Positions 1-7,656 of a stretch of DNA of 20,541 nucleotides are shown here, piece after piece. Source of the DNA: Aquimarina sp. (GTDB taxonomy: Bacteria; Bacteroidota; Bacteroidia; Flavobacteriales; Flavobacteriaceae); contig NZVW01000056.1 of NCBI GenBank assembly GCA_002697475.1, positions 1 through 20,541 on the forward strand. The letters run 5' to 3'. A program made the position numbers and the translations under genes. How positions within the stretch are numbered: position 1 is the first letter of the stretch; each line of letters starts with the position of its first letter. The notes beneath the pieces are model-generated. The model saw nothing but the letters and a program-made list of their open reading frames with translations. It made no database searches and was not told where the DNA came from.

Positions 1-292
1 AAATTGCATTTTCGAAAGCTTGCTTAGTCATGACTTTTGATGGTGTCAAATCTTCATGAACCATTTCTACAATTCTTTTTCCTGTTTTATCTATAAACCC
101 AAAGCTTTTATCTCCTTTATCTTCAATAGTTATCTTTTTATCACCGTCAGTATCTTCATCGGCTATAAGTTCTTGTAAAACCTGATCATAAGAAACTGCA
201 TTTTTTTTGCCTTCAGAACATCCAACAATCAAAACTGCCTGAAGAAAAATACAGATAAAGAAACCAGCATATAACTTTTTAACGATCTTCAT
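1..292 (-). CDS. Partial lipoprotein with EF-hand-like loop
   Basis: The N-terminal 97 residues of a secreted lipoprotein are present; the gene runs off the left edge of the window, so its 3' end is missing. The start is the ATG at 292-290 (MKIVKK). A hydrophobic stretch at residues 7-23 ends in VGCS, a lipobox with Cys25 as the predicted lipidated residue, so the protein is probably exported and anchored to a membrane. Residues 47-58 read DTDGDKKITIED and fit an EF-hand or dockerin-type calcium loop: D1, D3, D5, I8 and an acidic position 12. The gene begins 18 bases after the symporter stop codon and is likely cotranscribed with it. The function is not recognised. A similar calcium loop occurs, from memory only, near the N-terminus of some Bacteroidetes trehalase-like glycosidases, which would suit a neighbouring solute transporter, but too little of this protein is visible to claim that. 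Confidence 0.75.
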   Translation of the reverse strand, partial: MKIVKKLYAGFFICIFLQAVLIVGCSEGKKNAVSYDQVLQELIADEDTDGDKKITIEDKGDKSFGFIDKTGKRIVEMVHEDLTPSKVMTKQAFENAI

Positions 293-310
293 TTTTAGTC
301 TTTTTAAATT

Positions 311-2029
311 TTACCAAAAAGCACCTACCAAAATGGCGGTTATCACAAGAAGAATCAAAGAAAGAATTCTGTAATTCTTATACCAAGGTAAAGCCTTTAG
401 TTCTTCTGTTTCATCTTTGAACATTTTACTTTTATAGGTATACTCTTCTATCTGGACGGCAGATTGTGGAGCTGTCATCAAACTTACCGTGACATGAACA
501 ACAACACAAACCACAAACAACCAACTAGCCTTGGCTAAGAAATGAAGTTCATTTATTTCAGGAATCCATTCAAACACCTGAGATAAAATCATAAACACTG
601 CCAGTGAAAAACCGGTTAACAAACTGACTATTGAACCTGTACCATTTGCTCTCCTCCAAAATAGTCCGAGAATAAATGTCGAAACAGCTGGCGGACAAGT
701 ATACGCAATTACAAGCTGCAAATATGTCCAAAGAGAGTCACTCACCTTCTCTATAAAAGGTACCCATGCAATCGCTAATACCACAAGAATTACAGTGGTT
801 ATTTGCCCTACTCTGACCAATTGTTTACTGGTCAAGTCTGGCCTCATTTGTCTTACAAAGTCCATTGTTACTAATGTAGAGGCTGAATTAAAAGTAGCCG
901 AAACAGATGACATCATTGCGGCCATCAATCCTGCTACAACTAAGCCCAGTACTCCCACAGGTAGTAATTGAAATAATAAAACAGGATATGTAAGATTAGG
1001 GCAATTAGATAAGTCCCTACAAACCTCTCCGTTAGTGAGCGTATAATTTAAGGTTGAAATATCGAGATTACTGAATAGAAGCAGAGCCAAAACTCCCGGC
1101 ACTACCATTATAAATATTACAGGTAATTTGAGTAAGCCTGCAAATAGCGCTCCCCATCTACCATGATTTAAATTTTTGGCTCCTAAAACCCGTTGCACCA
1201 TAAATTGATTATTAGCCCAGAAATAAAACCCTAAAAGTGGTACACCACTAAGTAGCCCCCACCAGGGCATAAACTCATCATTATCCGGACGCACCAAACT
1301 GAAAACTTCATCTGAGTTTTGCGGAATAAATTTACCCTCAGCCGCTCTATTCCCGAAATCTACTTCTCCTGCGGACAGCATAGCATCCAATTTACTCATC
1401 ATAGTACTCCATCCACCGCCCAGTTGATCAAAGGCAAAATAAGTAAGTAAGCAGGACCCTAAAATAAGCAGTATTGCTTGAATTACCTCTGTTTGAATTA
1501 CTGAGTTTAATCCCCCTGGAATTGTATAAGCCGCTGCTGCCACTGCCAGTATGATTAAAATCAATGTAGAATCTAACGAAGGAAAAAGTAGTGTCAATAC
1601 AATTTTACCCACATATAAACCTGCAGCTGTATCTACTAAAATATTACCTATAACAGTAATAAAAGAGAAGTAGTACCTGGAGCGGTTATCATACCTTCTT
1701 TGCAGAAACTCAGGCATTGTATACACCCCAGATTTCAAATAAAAAGGCAGAAAAAAGATAGAAAAGAATATCAATACAACTACCGCATACCATTCATAAT
1801 TGTACACATTGATATTTGTTTGGTAAGCGTCTGAGGCTAAGCCTACAAGAGTAGAACTAGAAATATTTGCAGAAAAAAGGGCTATCCCTACAATTGGCCA
1901 GGTCATTGTGCGACCTCCTAAAAAATAGTCCTCAGAACTGCTACGCTTTGATTTTGAAATACCGTATACTATAATCCCAACTAGATATAAGACGATAACG
2001 GAAATATCAATGTAAGATAAATCATTCAT
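311..2029 (-). CDS. SLC5-type sodium/solute symporter
   Basis: This is a 572-residue inner-membrane transporter of the sodium:solute symporter family (SSF/SLC5), predicted to move a solute inward with Na+. About 14 hydrophobic helices are visible, matching the usual 530-600 residue length. Family signatures include SSSEDYFLGGR (residues 30-40), SANISS (53-58) with the Na+-site Ile56, the serine pair 374-375 (second Na+-site side), NYEW with Glu79, and Lys301 after FAGLL. Compared by eye with vSGLT, Glu79 and Lys301 match sugar-site residues Glu88 and Lys294. The positions of Gln69 and Gln428 instead appear to be Thr60 and a hydrophobic residue, and the TD before the VIQ segment is TE. The substrate is therefore left open: a sugar, inositol or sialic acid-like solute are all possible. 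A lipoprotein gene follows 18 bases downstream. The ATG at 2029-2027 has no Shine-Dalgarno site, which is normal for this phylum. Confidence 0.9.
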   Translation of the reverse strand: MNDLSYIDISVIVLYLVGIIVYGISKSKRSSSEDYFLGGRTMTWPIVGIALFSANISSSTLVGLASDAYQTNINVYNYEWYAVVVLIFFSIFFLPFYLKSGVYTMPEFLQRRYDNRSRYYFSFITVIGNILVDTAAGLYVGKIVLTLLFPSLDSTLILIILAVAAAAYTIPGGLNSVIQTEVIQAILLILGSCLLTYFAFDQLGGGWSTMMSKLDAMLSAGEVDFGNRAAEGKFIPQNSDEVFSLVRPDNDEFMPWWGLLSGVPLLGFYFWANNQFMVQRVLGAKNLNHGRWGALFAGLLKLPVIFIMVVPGVLALLLFSNLDISTLNYTLTNGEVCRDLSNCPNLTYPVLLFQLLPVGVLGLVVAGLMAAMMSSVSATFNSASTLVTMDFVRQMRPDLTSKQLVRVGQITTVILVVLAIAWVPFIEKVSDSLWTYLQLVIAYTCPPAVSTFILGLFWRRANGTGSIVSLLTGFSLAVFMILSQVFEWIPEINELHFLAKASWLFVVCVVVHVTVSLMTAPQSAVQIEEYTYKSKMFKDETEELKALPWYKNYRILSLILLVITAILVGAFW

Positions 2030-2082
2030 AGGAGAGAGTTTTACATGATTTAATGTGAAATTGATAACAACTGAAACTAGAT

Positions 2083-2098
2083 TAATCTTAAAAGATTA
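2083..2098. promoter_or_regulatory. Palindrome upstream of symporter, possible operator
   Basis: The plus strand reads TAATCTT-AA-AAGATTA, a perfect inverted repeat with 7-base arms and a 2-base centre. It lies 54 bases before the symporter ATG, where a repressor or activator of the transporter could bind. The sequence is AT-rich, so chance is a real alternative, and no regulator gene is next to it. Confidence 0.25.
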
Positions 2099-2173
2099 TG
2101 AAAAATCCAGTTGAATATACAAGATTATCCTAAAACAATTACAATTAAAATCCTGAAAATAATACAATAACAT

Positions 2174-2191
2174 AATACAACCGTTTGTATT
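2174..2191. promoter_or_regulatory. Small inverted repeat after queG
   Basis: The plus strand reads AATACAA-CCGT-TTGTATT: 7-base arms around a 4-base loop, 29 bases past the queG stop on the minus strand. It could be a weak terminator for the ruvB-queG unit, since a T-rich tract follows on the minus strand (TATTATGTTATTGTATTATTTT spans it loosely), or an operator. The stem has only one G-C pair, so a role as a terminator is doubtful. Confidence 0.25.
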
Positions 2192-2219
2192 TTGATTGCT
2201 ACTATAGAATTATTATCAG

Positions 2220-3143
2220 TTATTCTAAAAACTTAATGTTTCTGATTAAGCCGCTGTATTTTGTTCTCTTCACCGCAGATTTTTTGAAAAGGTCTGAAAA
2301 AACTTCCTGAGTAAGCTCTTTCCATTCTCTTTTATTCATCTCCAGAAGCTCTGGTTTTGGATTAAACAAAGGCTCATTATGAGGTTTTGAAAAACGATTC
2401 CATGGACACACATCCTGACAAACATCACAACCAAACATCCAATTATCAAACTGACCTTTATAATCATTTGGTAGTTCTTCTTTAAGTTCTATGGTAAAAT
2501 AGGATATGCATTTACTTCCATCAACTTTATAAGGTTCTACTATAGCATTTGTAGGGCAAGCATCTATGCATGCGGTACAGGCACCACAATGATCTGTAAC
2601 GGGAGTATCATATTCTAATTCCAGATCAATGATAAGCTCTGCAATAAAATAAAATGAACCTACCTTCTTAGTAAGCAGGTTACTGTTTTTTCCGATCCAA
2701 CCTAAACCACTTTTTGCCGCCCAGGCTTTATCTAAAACCGGTGCAGAATCTACAAAAGCTCTTCCATTAATATCACCTATCTCTTCGTTAATATAATTTA
2801 ACAATGATTTCAATTTATCCTTAATCACAAAATGATAATCCGTTCCATAGGCATACTTTGAGATTTTAGGAGCTTCAGGATCTTTCTGAGTATCTGATGG
2901 AAAATAATTTAGTAATAACGAAACAACACTCTTACTTCCTTCGACAAGCTTAGTAGGATCTAATCTTTTGTCAAAATGATTTTCCATGTACTTCATCTCA
3001 CCGTGCATGTTTTTATTTAGCCAATGTTCTAATCTGGGCGCCTCCTCTTCTAAAAAACCAGCTTTACTAATCCCACAGGAGATAAAACCGAGTTTTAAAG
3101 CCTGAGATTTAATTAGAGCAGTATGTTTTTCCTTTAGAGTCAA
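2220..3143 (-). CDS. queG: Epoxyqueuosine reductase QueG
   Basis: This 307-residue cytoplasmic enzyme performs the last step of queuosine synthesis, reducing epoxyqueuosine to queuosine in the anticodon wobble position of tRNAs for Asp, Asn, His and Tyr. The family uses cobalamin and two [4Fe-4S] clusters. The N-terminal cobalamin-binding part (DUF1730) spans about residues 15-175 and contains the VDSAPVLDK segment with the catalytic Asp132. Cluster cysteines are at 186, 189, 192 and 196 (CGACTACIDACP), with 212, 239, 242 and 246 (CDVCQDVCPWNRF) making up the rest. The only sensible start is a TTG at 3143-3141: no ATG precedes the conserved region, and an in-frame stop lies at 3179-3177. The length is near the short end for the family because the HEAT-like C-terminal part seen in some QueG proteins is absent. 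It is the last gene of the ruvB group, 36 bases after the P450. Confidence 0.95.
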   Translation of the reverse strand: MTLKEKHTALIKSQALKLGFISCGISKAGFLEEEAPRLEHWLNKNMHGEMKYMENHFDKRLDPTKLVEGSKSVVSLLLNYFPSDTQKDPEAPKISKYAYGTDYHFVIKDKLKSLLNYINEEIGDINGRAFVDSAPVLDKAWAAKSGLGWIGKNSNLLTKKVGSFYFIAELIIDLELEYDTPVTDHCGACTACIDACPTNAIVEPYKVDGSKCISYFTIELKEELPNDYKGQFDNWMFGCDVCQDVCPWNRFSKPHNEPLFNPKPELLEMNKREWKELTQEVFSDLFKKSAVKRTKYSGLIRNIKFLE

Positions 3144-3179
3144 AATGAAGTTTAAGTTAATGCGAATGAGTCTGTTTTA

Positions 3180-4502
3180 TTATCTTTCTGTAAAATGAAT
3201 GTATGAAGATTTTGGTTTCAGCGTAATTAACGGTTTAATTTCTATATTTTCAATTTTCGTGTTCAGTTTATATTTTGAAACTAGTCTATTAACAACCATA
3301 ATCATTTCATACATCGCAAAATTACTCCCTATACACATTCTGGGTCCAGCTCCAAAGGGAAAATAATAATCAGAATATTCCTTTGCGTCCTTTTTAAATC
3401 TTTCGGGATTAAAAGTTTCCGGGTTTTTCCAGTTTCTACTATTTCGATGAATTTCAAAAAAAGAAATTAAAAGTGTTGTTCCCTTTTTAATTTCTAAATC
3501 ATTATAAATATCGTCCTCAATAGCCACTCTATCAGAAAAATAAGCCGGAGGATATAAGCGCATTGTTTCTTCAATACTATAAGTGGTATATTCTGAATTT
3601 TTTATTTCATCTAACAAATCAGCGCTTTTTTGTTGTTGAAGTTCATCAAATAAATGCTGTTGCTGATCCGGGTGTTGCGCTAAGAGTAGGAGCCCGAAAC
3701 TAAGCGCATTTGATGTTGTTTCGTGACCTGCGGTAAATAGAATTAGAATTTCATCAATTAGCTGTTCATTATCCATAGCTGACCCATCATCATATCTGGA
3801 TTCCAATAACATATCTAAAAGATCATCATATCGTTCCTGAGATGCTCTACGTTCTTCTATGATCTGAAATAATAAATCTCTGGCTTCCTTAGTTTCTGAT
3901 AAGGCTCTTCTTACTGTTCCGTTAAGGTAGAACCACCACCTTTTATAGGGCTGTCTTATTTCCTTTATTAAAGTTTTCTGGGCTTTTTCAGTTATATCCT
4001 GTAGTCTTCGAATTACCTTATCCTCTCCTTTATAAGAAAAAAGACTCATTGCAACTACTTTAAACGCCAGGTCACTCATTAAAGGAAAAACATCTATTTC
4101 GGTATCTGTTGTAATCTTATTAAGTTCCTTATCAATGACCATTTCCATAGTAGAAAGAAGCTTCTCCAATTTCTTTTTATGAAAAGCTGGTTGTATCAAA
4201 CGGCGCTGTCTTAGCCATTTTTCCCCGTTTGCCGTCAAAAGACCTTCCCCAACATACCTTGCCAACTCCTTAGACTGAAGAGGGGATTTATGATATATCT
4301 TATGTTGTTTCTGAAGCATATGTTTTGCCAATCCTGCATCTCTGATAAAAAGAACACTTTTTCCAAAACCCAGACTGACCTTAAATACATCCCCATGTTT
4401 TTCAAAATTTCTATGATGAAAAGGTAACGGATTTTTTAAGATGCTTCCGGCATTCTTTAAAACTTCAAAAAAAGAGACCTTAGGTAATACTTTAGACGGC
4501 AT
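3180..4502 (-). CDS. Cytochrome P450
   Basis: This is a complete, probably soluble cytochrome P450 of 440 residues, a haem-thiolate monooxygenase whose substrate cannot be told from sequence. Numbering from the ATG at 4502, the hallmarks are the C-helix WLRQR (96-100), the I-helix oxygen-activating AGHETTS (258-264), the K-helix ExxR at 312-315 (EETMR), and the haem loop FGAGPRMCIG with ligand Cys390. There is no N-terminal membrane anchor. A GTG directly upstream (4505-4503) could add one residue, but the ATG is preferred. The gene begins 6 bases after the amidohydrolase stop and ends 36 bases before queG, so it is almost certainly cotranscribed with both. No ferredoxin or ferredoxin reductase gene is in the window, so its electron donor must be encoded elsewhere. 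The overall look is that of the CYP4-like bacterial P450s common in marine flavobacteria (inference). Confidence 0.95.
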   Translation of the reverse strand: MPSKVLPKVSFFEVLKNAGSILKNPLPFHHRNFEKHGDVFKVSLGFGKSVLFIRDAGLAKHMLQKQHKIYHKSPLQSKELARYVGEGLLTANGEKWLRQRRLIQPAFHKKKLEKLLSTMEMVIDKELNKITTDTEIDVFPLMSDLAFKVVAMSLFSYKGEDKVIRRLQDITEKAQKTLIKEIRQPYKRWWFYLNGTVRRALSETKEARDLLFQIIEERRASQERYDDLLDMLLESRYDDGSAMDNEQLIDEILILFTAGHETTSNALSFGLLLLAQHPDQQQHLFDELQQQKSADLLDEIKNSEYTTYSIEETMRLYPPAYFSDRVAIEDDIYNDLEIKKGTTLLISFFEIHRNSRNWKNPETFNPERFKKDAKEYSDYYFPFGAGPRMCIGSNFAMYEMIMVVNRLVSKYKLNTKIENIEIKPLITLKPKSSYIHFTER

Positions 4503-4508
4503 CACTTT

Positions 4509-6518
4509 TTATTTAAAATGTTTTACGCCAATGGCCTTATATAGCTCTTCTGGTTTAAACAGGTTTCCATCTTTAATAGTAAGTACAACTTTTCTAATAT
4601 CTTCAATATTTTCAACCGGATTGCCATCAACTAAAATAAGGTCAGCTATTTTTCCTTCTTCCACTGAACCAAGATTATCAGTACCACAAACTTTAGCAGA
4701 GATTGAAGTTGCAATTTGTAAAACTTTTTCCTCGGGAATACCTGCTTTTACATAATTTTCTAACTCCGCATGTAACCCGAATCCTGCCATTGCATCTGTT
4801 CCGGGTACTATTGTGATATCATTTTCATAAAGTTCTTTGACAATCCCTAACAACTTATCATAAGAAGCTTTGTATTGATCTTCTTTTCCTTCTGGAACGG
4901 GAAGTCCTCCAGAATAATAACCTCTTTTTATACTTATAGGTAATCTATCTAATATTTTTACAAACGCAGGATCAGGCTCTCCAGCTTTTGTTGAAAACAT
5001 TTGCTCAAAAATAGAAACTGTGGGATCGATTACGATTTCATTCTCTTTTAATAATTTAATAAAACTCTTAAATTCCTGAGACTCAAAATCCAAATTGTGT
5101 GTATGCTCTGCTACCATTGAAAATCGTAATGGCGTTCTTGTATCTATAGTATCTGAAAGAAAATTCAGTGCTACCATATTAACGTGTTGTATCTCATCAT
5201 ACCCGTTTTTTATAGCATCTGCTGCAATCATAAAAGAAGGGATATGACCACTAACTCTCATTCCTAATTGATGAGCTTTATCCGTTAATGGCTGTACCCA
5301 TTCAGTGTCTATCGAACTATAAAGCTTAATCTGTTTATAACCATTATCATAATACTCCTGGATTGCTTTATAGCCTTCGTCCAAATTATTGATAATTGCT
5401 CCCGTAGGACCAGCATAAGGTCCGGACTTATCTATAAACCCACTCATGACCAATATCCGGGGACCAATAAGTTTATTAGTATTGAAATTTTTTCTTAGTT
5501 CAGGTAAATCAGAAGAGTTTCCTAAATCTCTTACTGATGTAATCCCTGCTGCAATATGCAACAAGCCATCTGTTTCGCTAATATGAGTATGCATATCAAA
5601 CAAACCCGGAAGCAATGTTTTACCAGTGCCATCAATCACAAAAAGATCTTCATCCGAATCCAAAACTTGATCTGTGATTTTAAAAATTTTATTGCCTTTA
5701 ACTATGACTGACGTATTTCTTCTTATCTCTCCAGTTTTAGAATCAAAAAGATTGGTATTCTTTATAACGATTTTTTTAGAAGGTACTTCAACTAACGATT
5801 TAGCAAGATTTGCCAAATATTCCTTCCCTTTTTTGCTTTGTATAGGTTCTAACTGCTTAGCAATACTATCATATCCTTTTTGAACACAGGTAAACCAGGG
5901 AGAAGCGTAGCCAAAAAAACGATCATCTTTATCTATCCAAACATAAGAAGGAGTAAAGGACTGACCGGTCAGTTCTATCAATCGAAGATCCAGTGTATCA
6001 ACAAACTTATGATGATCAATACTTGTAATTTTAATTGAGCCACTGGGTAATAAACTGACTTCTTGATTCTCTGATGACAATAATTTTCTAATTAATAGCT
6101 CTGATGAACCGAATGAGCCGTTAATTGGGGAAAAGAAAGAATTGTTATCAAACTTCACTTCTCCTTGCTCTGCACTACTTTTCCATTTAGCAATATTGTT
6201 TTCAATCGTAAAGGTTTCGTTTACTGTATCCTTCAGATAATTATACCCTACAATCTCATGATCGATTACAACTCCATTTTTATCAACCTTTACTTTTTCG
6301 TCTATATGAGGTCCTCTACCTCTGTCGTTAAATTCATACGAATAAGTAAACACTCCATTTTCATCTCTTGAAATCTTCTGATATCCCGCCAATTTATTAC
6401 CCATATAAATATTGTACTCCATTAACGGGTATGCATCCTCTGAGCTAGTCCTATCGTCTTGGCAAGAAGTAATTGTAACTGCTATAATGATAATTAATAC
6501 TTGAAGAATTTTACTCAT
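4509..6518 (-). CDS. Lipoprotein amidohydrolase with extra N-terminal domain
   Basis: This 669-residue exported metal-dependent hydrolase belongs to the amidohydrolase superfamily (imidazolonepropionase/prolidase-like branch). The signal ends in TSCQ, giving lipidated Cys19, so it is placed in the envelope. The catalytic barrel covers about residues 248-655, with a complete binuclear metal set: His310 and His312 (DMHTH), the probable carboxylated Lys398 (IKLY), His425 (SGHIP), His445 (EIQHV) and Asp575 (PGTDAMAG). The C-terminal GKIADLILVDGNP motif is also typical. Residues 20-245 form an additional region rich in beta-strand-like segments that I do not recognise. The substrate could be a peptide, a cyclic amide or a related compound; the family is too broad to choose. 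It sits 24 bases after ruvB and 6 bases before the P450, which suggests that the hydrolase and the P450 are coexpressed. Confidence 0.92.
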   Translation of the reverse strand: MSKILQVLIIIIAVTITSCQDDRTSSEDAYPLMEYNIYMGNKLAGYQKISRDENGVFTYSYEFNDRGRGPHIDEKVKVDKNGVVIDHEIVGYNYLKDTVNETFTIENNIAKWKSSAEQGEVKFDNNSFFSPINGSFGSSELLIRKLLSSENQEVSLLPSGSIKITSIDHHKFVDTLDLRLIELTGQSFTPSYVWIDKDDRFFGYASPWFTCVQKGYDSIAKQLEPIQSKKGKEYLANLAKSLVEVPSKKIVIKNTNLFDSKTGEIRRNTSVIVKGNKIFKITDQVLDSDEDLFVIDGTGKTLLPGLFDMHTHISETDGLLHIAAGITSVRDLGNSSDLPELRKNFNTNKLIGPRILVMSGFIDKSGPYAGPTGAIINNLDEGYKAIQEYYDNGYKQIKLYSSIDTEWVQPLTDKAHQLGMRVSGHIPSFMIAADAIKNGYDEIQHVNMVALNFLSDTIDTRTPLRFSMVAEHTHNLDFESQEFKSFIKLLKENEIVIDPTVSIFEQMFSTKAGEPDPAFVKILDRLPISIKRGYYSGGLPVPEGKEDQYKASYDKLLGIVKELYENDITIVPGTDAMAGFGLHAELENYVKAGIPEEKVLQIATSISAKVCGTDNLGSVEEGKIADLILVDGNPVENIEDIRKVVLTIKDGNLFKPEELYKAIGVKHFK

Positions 6519-6542
6519 AATTGATAACTTTTTAATGTACTT

Positions 6543-7565
6543 TTAGAACAGTCCTCCTTGAATTCCTCCCCTAGTTCTGCCCAAATGTTTATATGCTGCC
6601 TCAGTGACTTCTCTACCTCTAGGAGTTCTTATAATAAAACCTTGTTGTATTAAAAATGGTTCATACACTTCTTCAATGGTTTCTGCGCTTTCACTTACTG
6701 CAGTGGCCAATGTGGTGATTCCCACAGGTCCCCCCTTAAATTTATCAATAAGCGTTGTCAGAATTTTATTGTCCATCTCATCCAGTCCATGAGCATCCAC
6801 ATTAAGTGCTTTCAATGCAAACTTTGAAATATCCATATCGATCTTACCATTTCCTTTAATTTGTGCAAAGTCTCTAACTCTGCGTAATAATGCATTGGCA
6901 ATACGAGGTGTTCCTCTACTCCTACCCGCTATTTCAATTGCAGCCTCCATTGATATAGGTACATTGAGTATATAAGCACTACGCTGTACTATATCAGAAA
7001 GTAACTCAGTAGTGTAATATTGCAGGCGTGATTGAATCCCAAATCTGGCCCTCATTGGCGCCGTAAGTAATCCGGACCTTGTGGTTGCTCCTATTAGGGT
7101 AAATGGATTTAAATGGATTTGAACCGTCCTGGCATTAGGACCGCTTTCAATCATAATATCAATTTTGTAATCCTCCATTGCAGAGTACAGGTATTCTTCA
7201 ACAACCGGACTCAAACGATGAATCTCATCTATAAAAAGGACATCCCGCTCTTCCAGATTTGTAAGTAGCCCTGCTAAATCCCCGGGTTTGTCCAATACCG
7301 GTCCTGAAGTAACCTTTATATTAACTCCTAGCTCATTTGATAAAATGTGTGCAAGTGTAGTTTTTCCCAAACCAGGGGGTCCATGAAATAATGTATGATC
7401 CAACGCTTCTTTGCGAAGATTAGCAGCTTTCACAAAGATTTGTAAATTTTCCAGCACCTGATCCTGACCAGTAAAATCTTCAAAAGACAAGGGTCTAAGA
7501 GCTCTTTCAATATCTAGTTCTTCTTTAGAGTAGTCGTCAGCAGACGGGTCAAGGTTTGGATTCAT
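6543..7565 (-). CDS. ruvB: Holliday junction branch migration ATPase RuvB
   Basis: This 340-residue AAA+ motor forms hexameric rings that, with RuvA, drive branch migration of Holliday junctions in recombination and repair. Visible motifs are Walker A GPPGLGKT (62-69), Walker B LFIDEIH with Asp113-Glu114, sensor 1 IGATTRSG (158-165), a likely arginine finger at Arg174 (MRARFG), and the C-terminal winged-helix region with the VGITTLA and GRTRGGIQ segments. The ATG at 7565 (MNPNLDPS) is chosen because it matches the usual family length. An upstream TTG at 7586 would add seven residues not seen in the family. The gene heads the ruvB-amidohydrolase-P450-queG group. A one-mismatch promoter element (TATCTTTA, minus strand, 7608-7601) lies about 36 bases upstream of the ATG. 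Confidence 0.97.
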   Translation of the reverse strand: MNPNLDPSADDYSKEELDIERALRPLSFEDFTGQDQVLENLQIFVKAANLRKEALDHTLFHGPPGLGKTTLAHILSNELGVNIKVTSGPVLDKPGDLAGLLTNLEERDVLFIDEIHRLSPVVEEYLYSAMEDYKIDIMIESGPNARTVQIHLNPFTLIGATTRSGLLTAPMRARFGIQSRLQYYTTELLSDIVQRSAYILNVPISMEAAIEIAGRSRGTPRIANALLRRVRDFAQIKGNGKIDMDISKFALKALNVDAHGLDEMDNKILTTLIDKFKGGPVGITTLATAVSESAETIEEVYEPFLIQQGFIIRTPRGREVTEAAYKHLGRTRGGIQGGLF

Positions 7566-7600
7566 AAATACTATATGATTAGGCAATACTCAATATTGTG

Positions 7601-7608
7601 TAAAGATA
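7601..7608 (-). promoter_or_regulatory. Possible -7 element of ruvB group
   Basis: On the minus strand this reads TATCTTTA, one mismatch from the Bacteroidetes -7 consensus TAnnTTTG. It would place a transcription start near 7594, about 29 bases before the ruvB ATG. No TTG was seen at a proper distance upstream, so support is weak. Confidence 0.25.
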
Positions 7609-7656
7609 CTATACTAAAATCAGAAAAATGAATTTAGCTTTACCGGTTGTTTCTTA

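Larger units (their letters stand above)
2030..2219. other. Intergenic gap between queG and symporter gene
   Basis: This 190-base AT-rich gap separates the queG stop from the symporter start, both read on the minus strand. It should hold the end of the ruvB-queG transcript and the symporter promoter. No strong terminator and no perfect TAnnTTTG element was found; a near match, TAATCTTG (minus strand, read around 2138-2131), differs at one base. Two small palindromes are listed separately. Confidence 0.5.

Noticed and set aside
4441..4755. Plus-strand open frame of 104 codons
   Set aside because: It lies opposite the P450 start and amidohydrolase end, has no recognisable domain, and the minus-strand genes are unambiguous.
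7566..7586. Longer ruvB start at TTG 7586
   Set aside because: The ATG at 7565 gives the usual family length and N-terminus; the extra seven residues are not typical.
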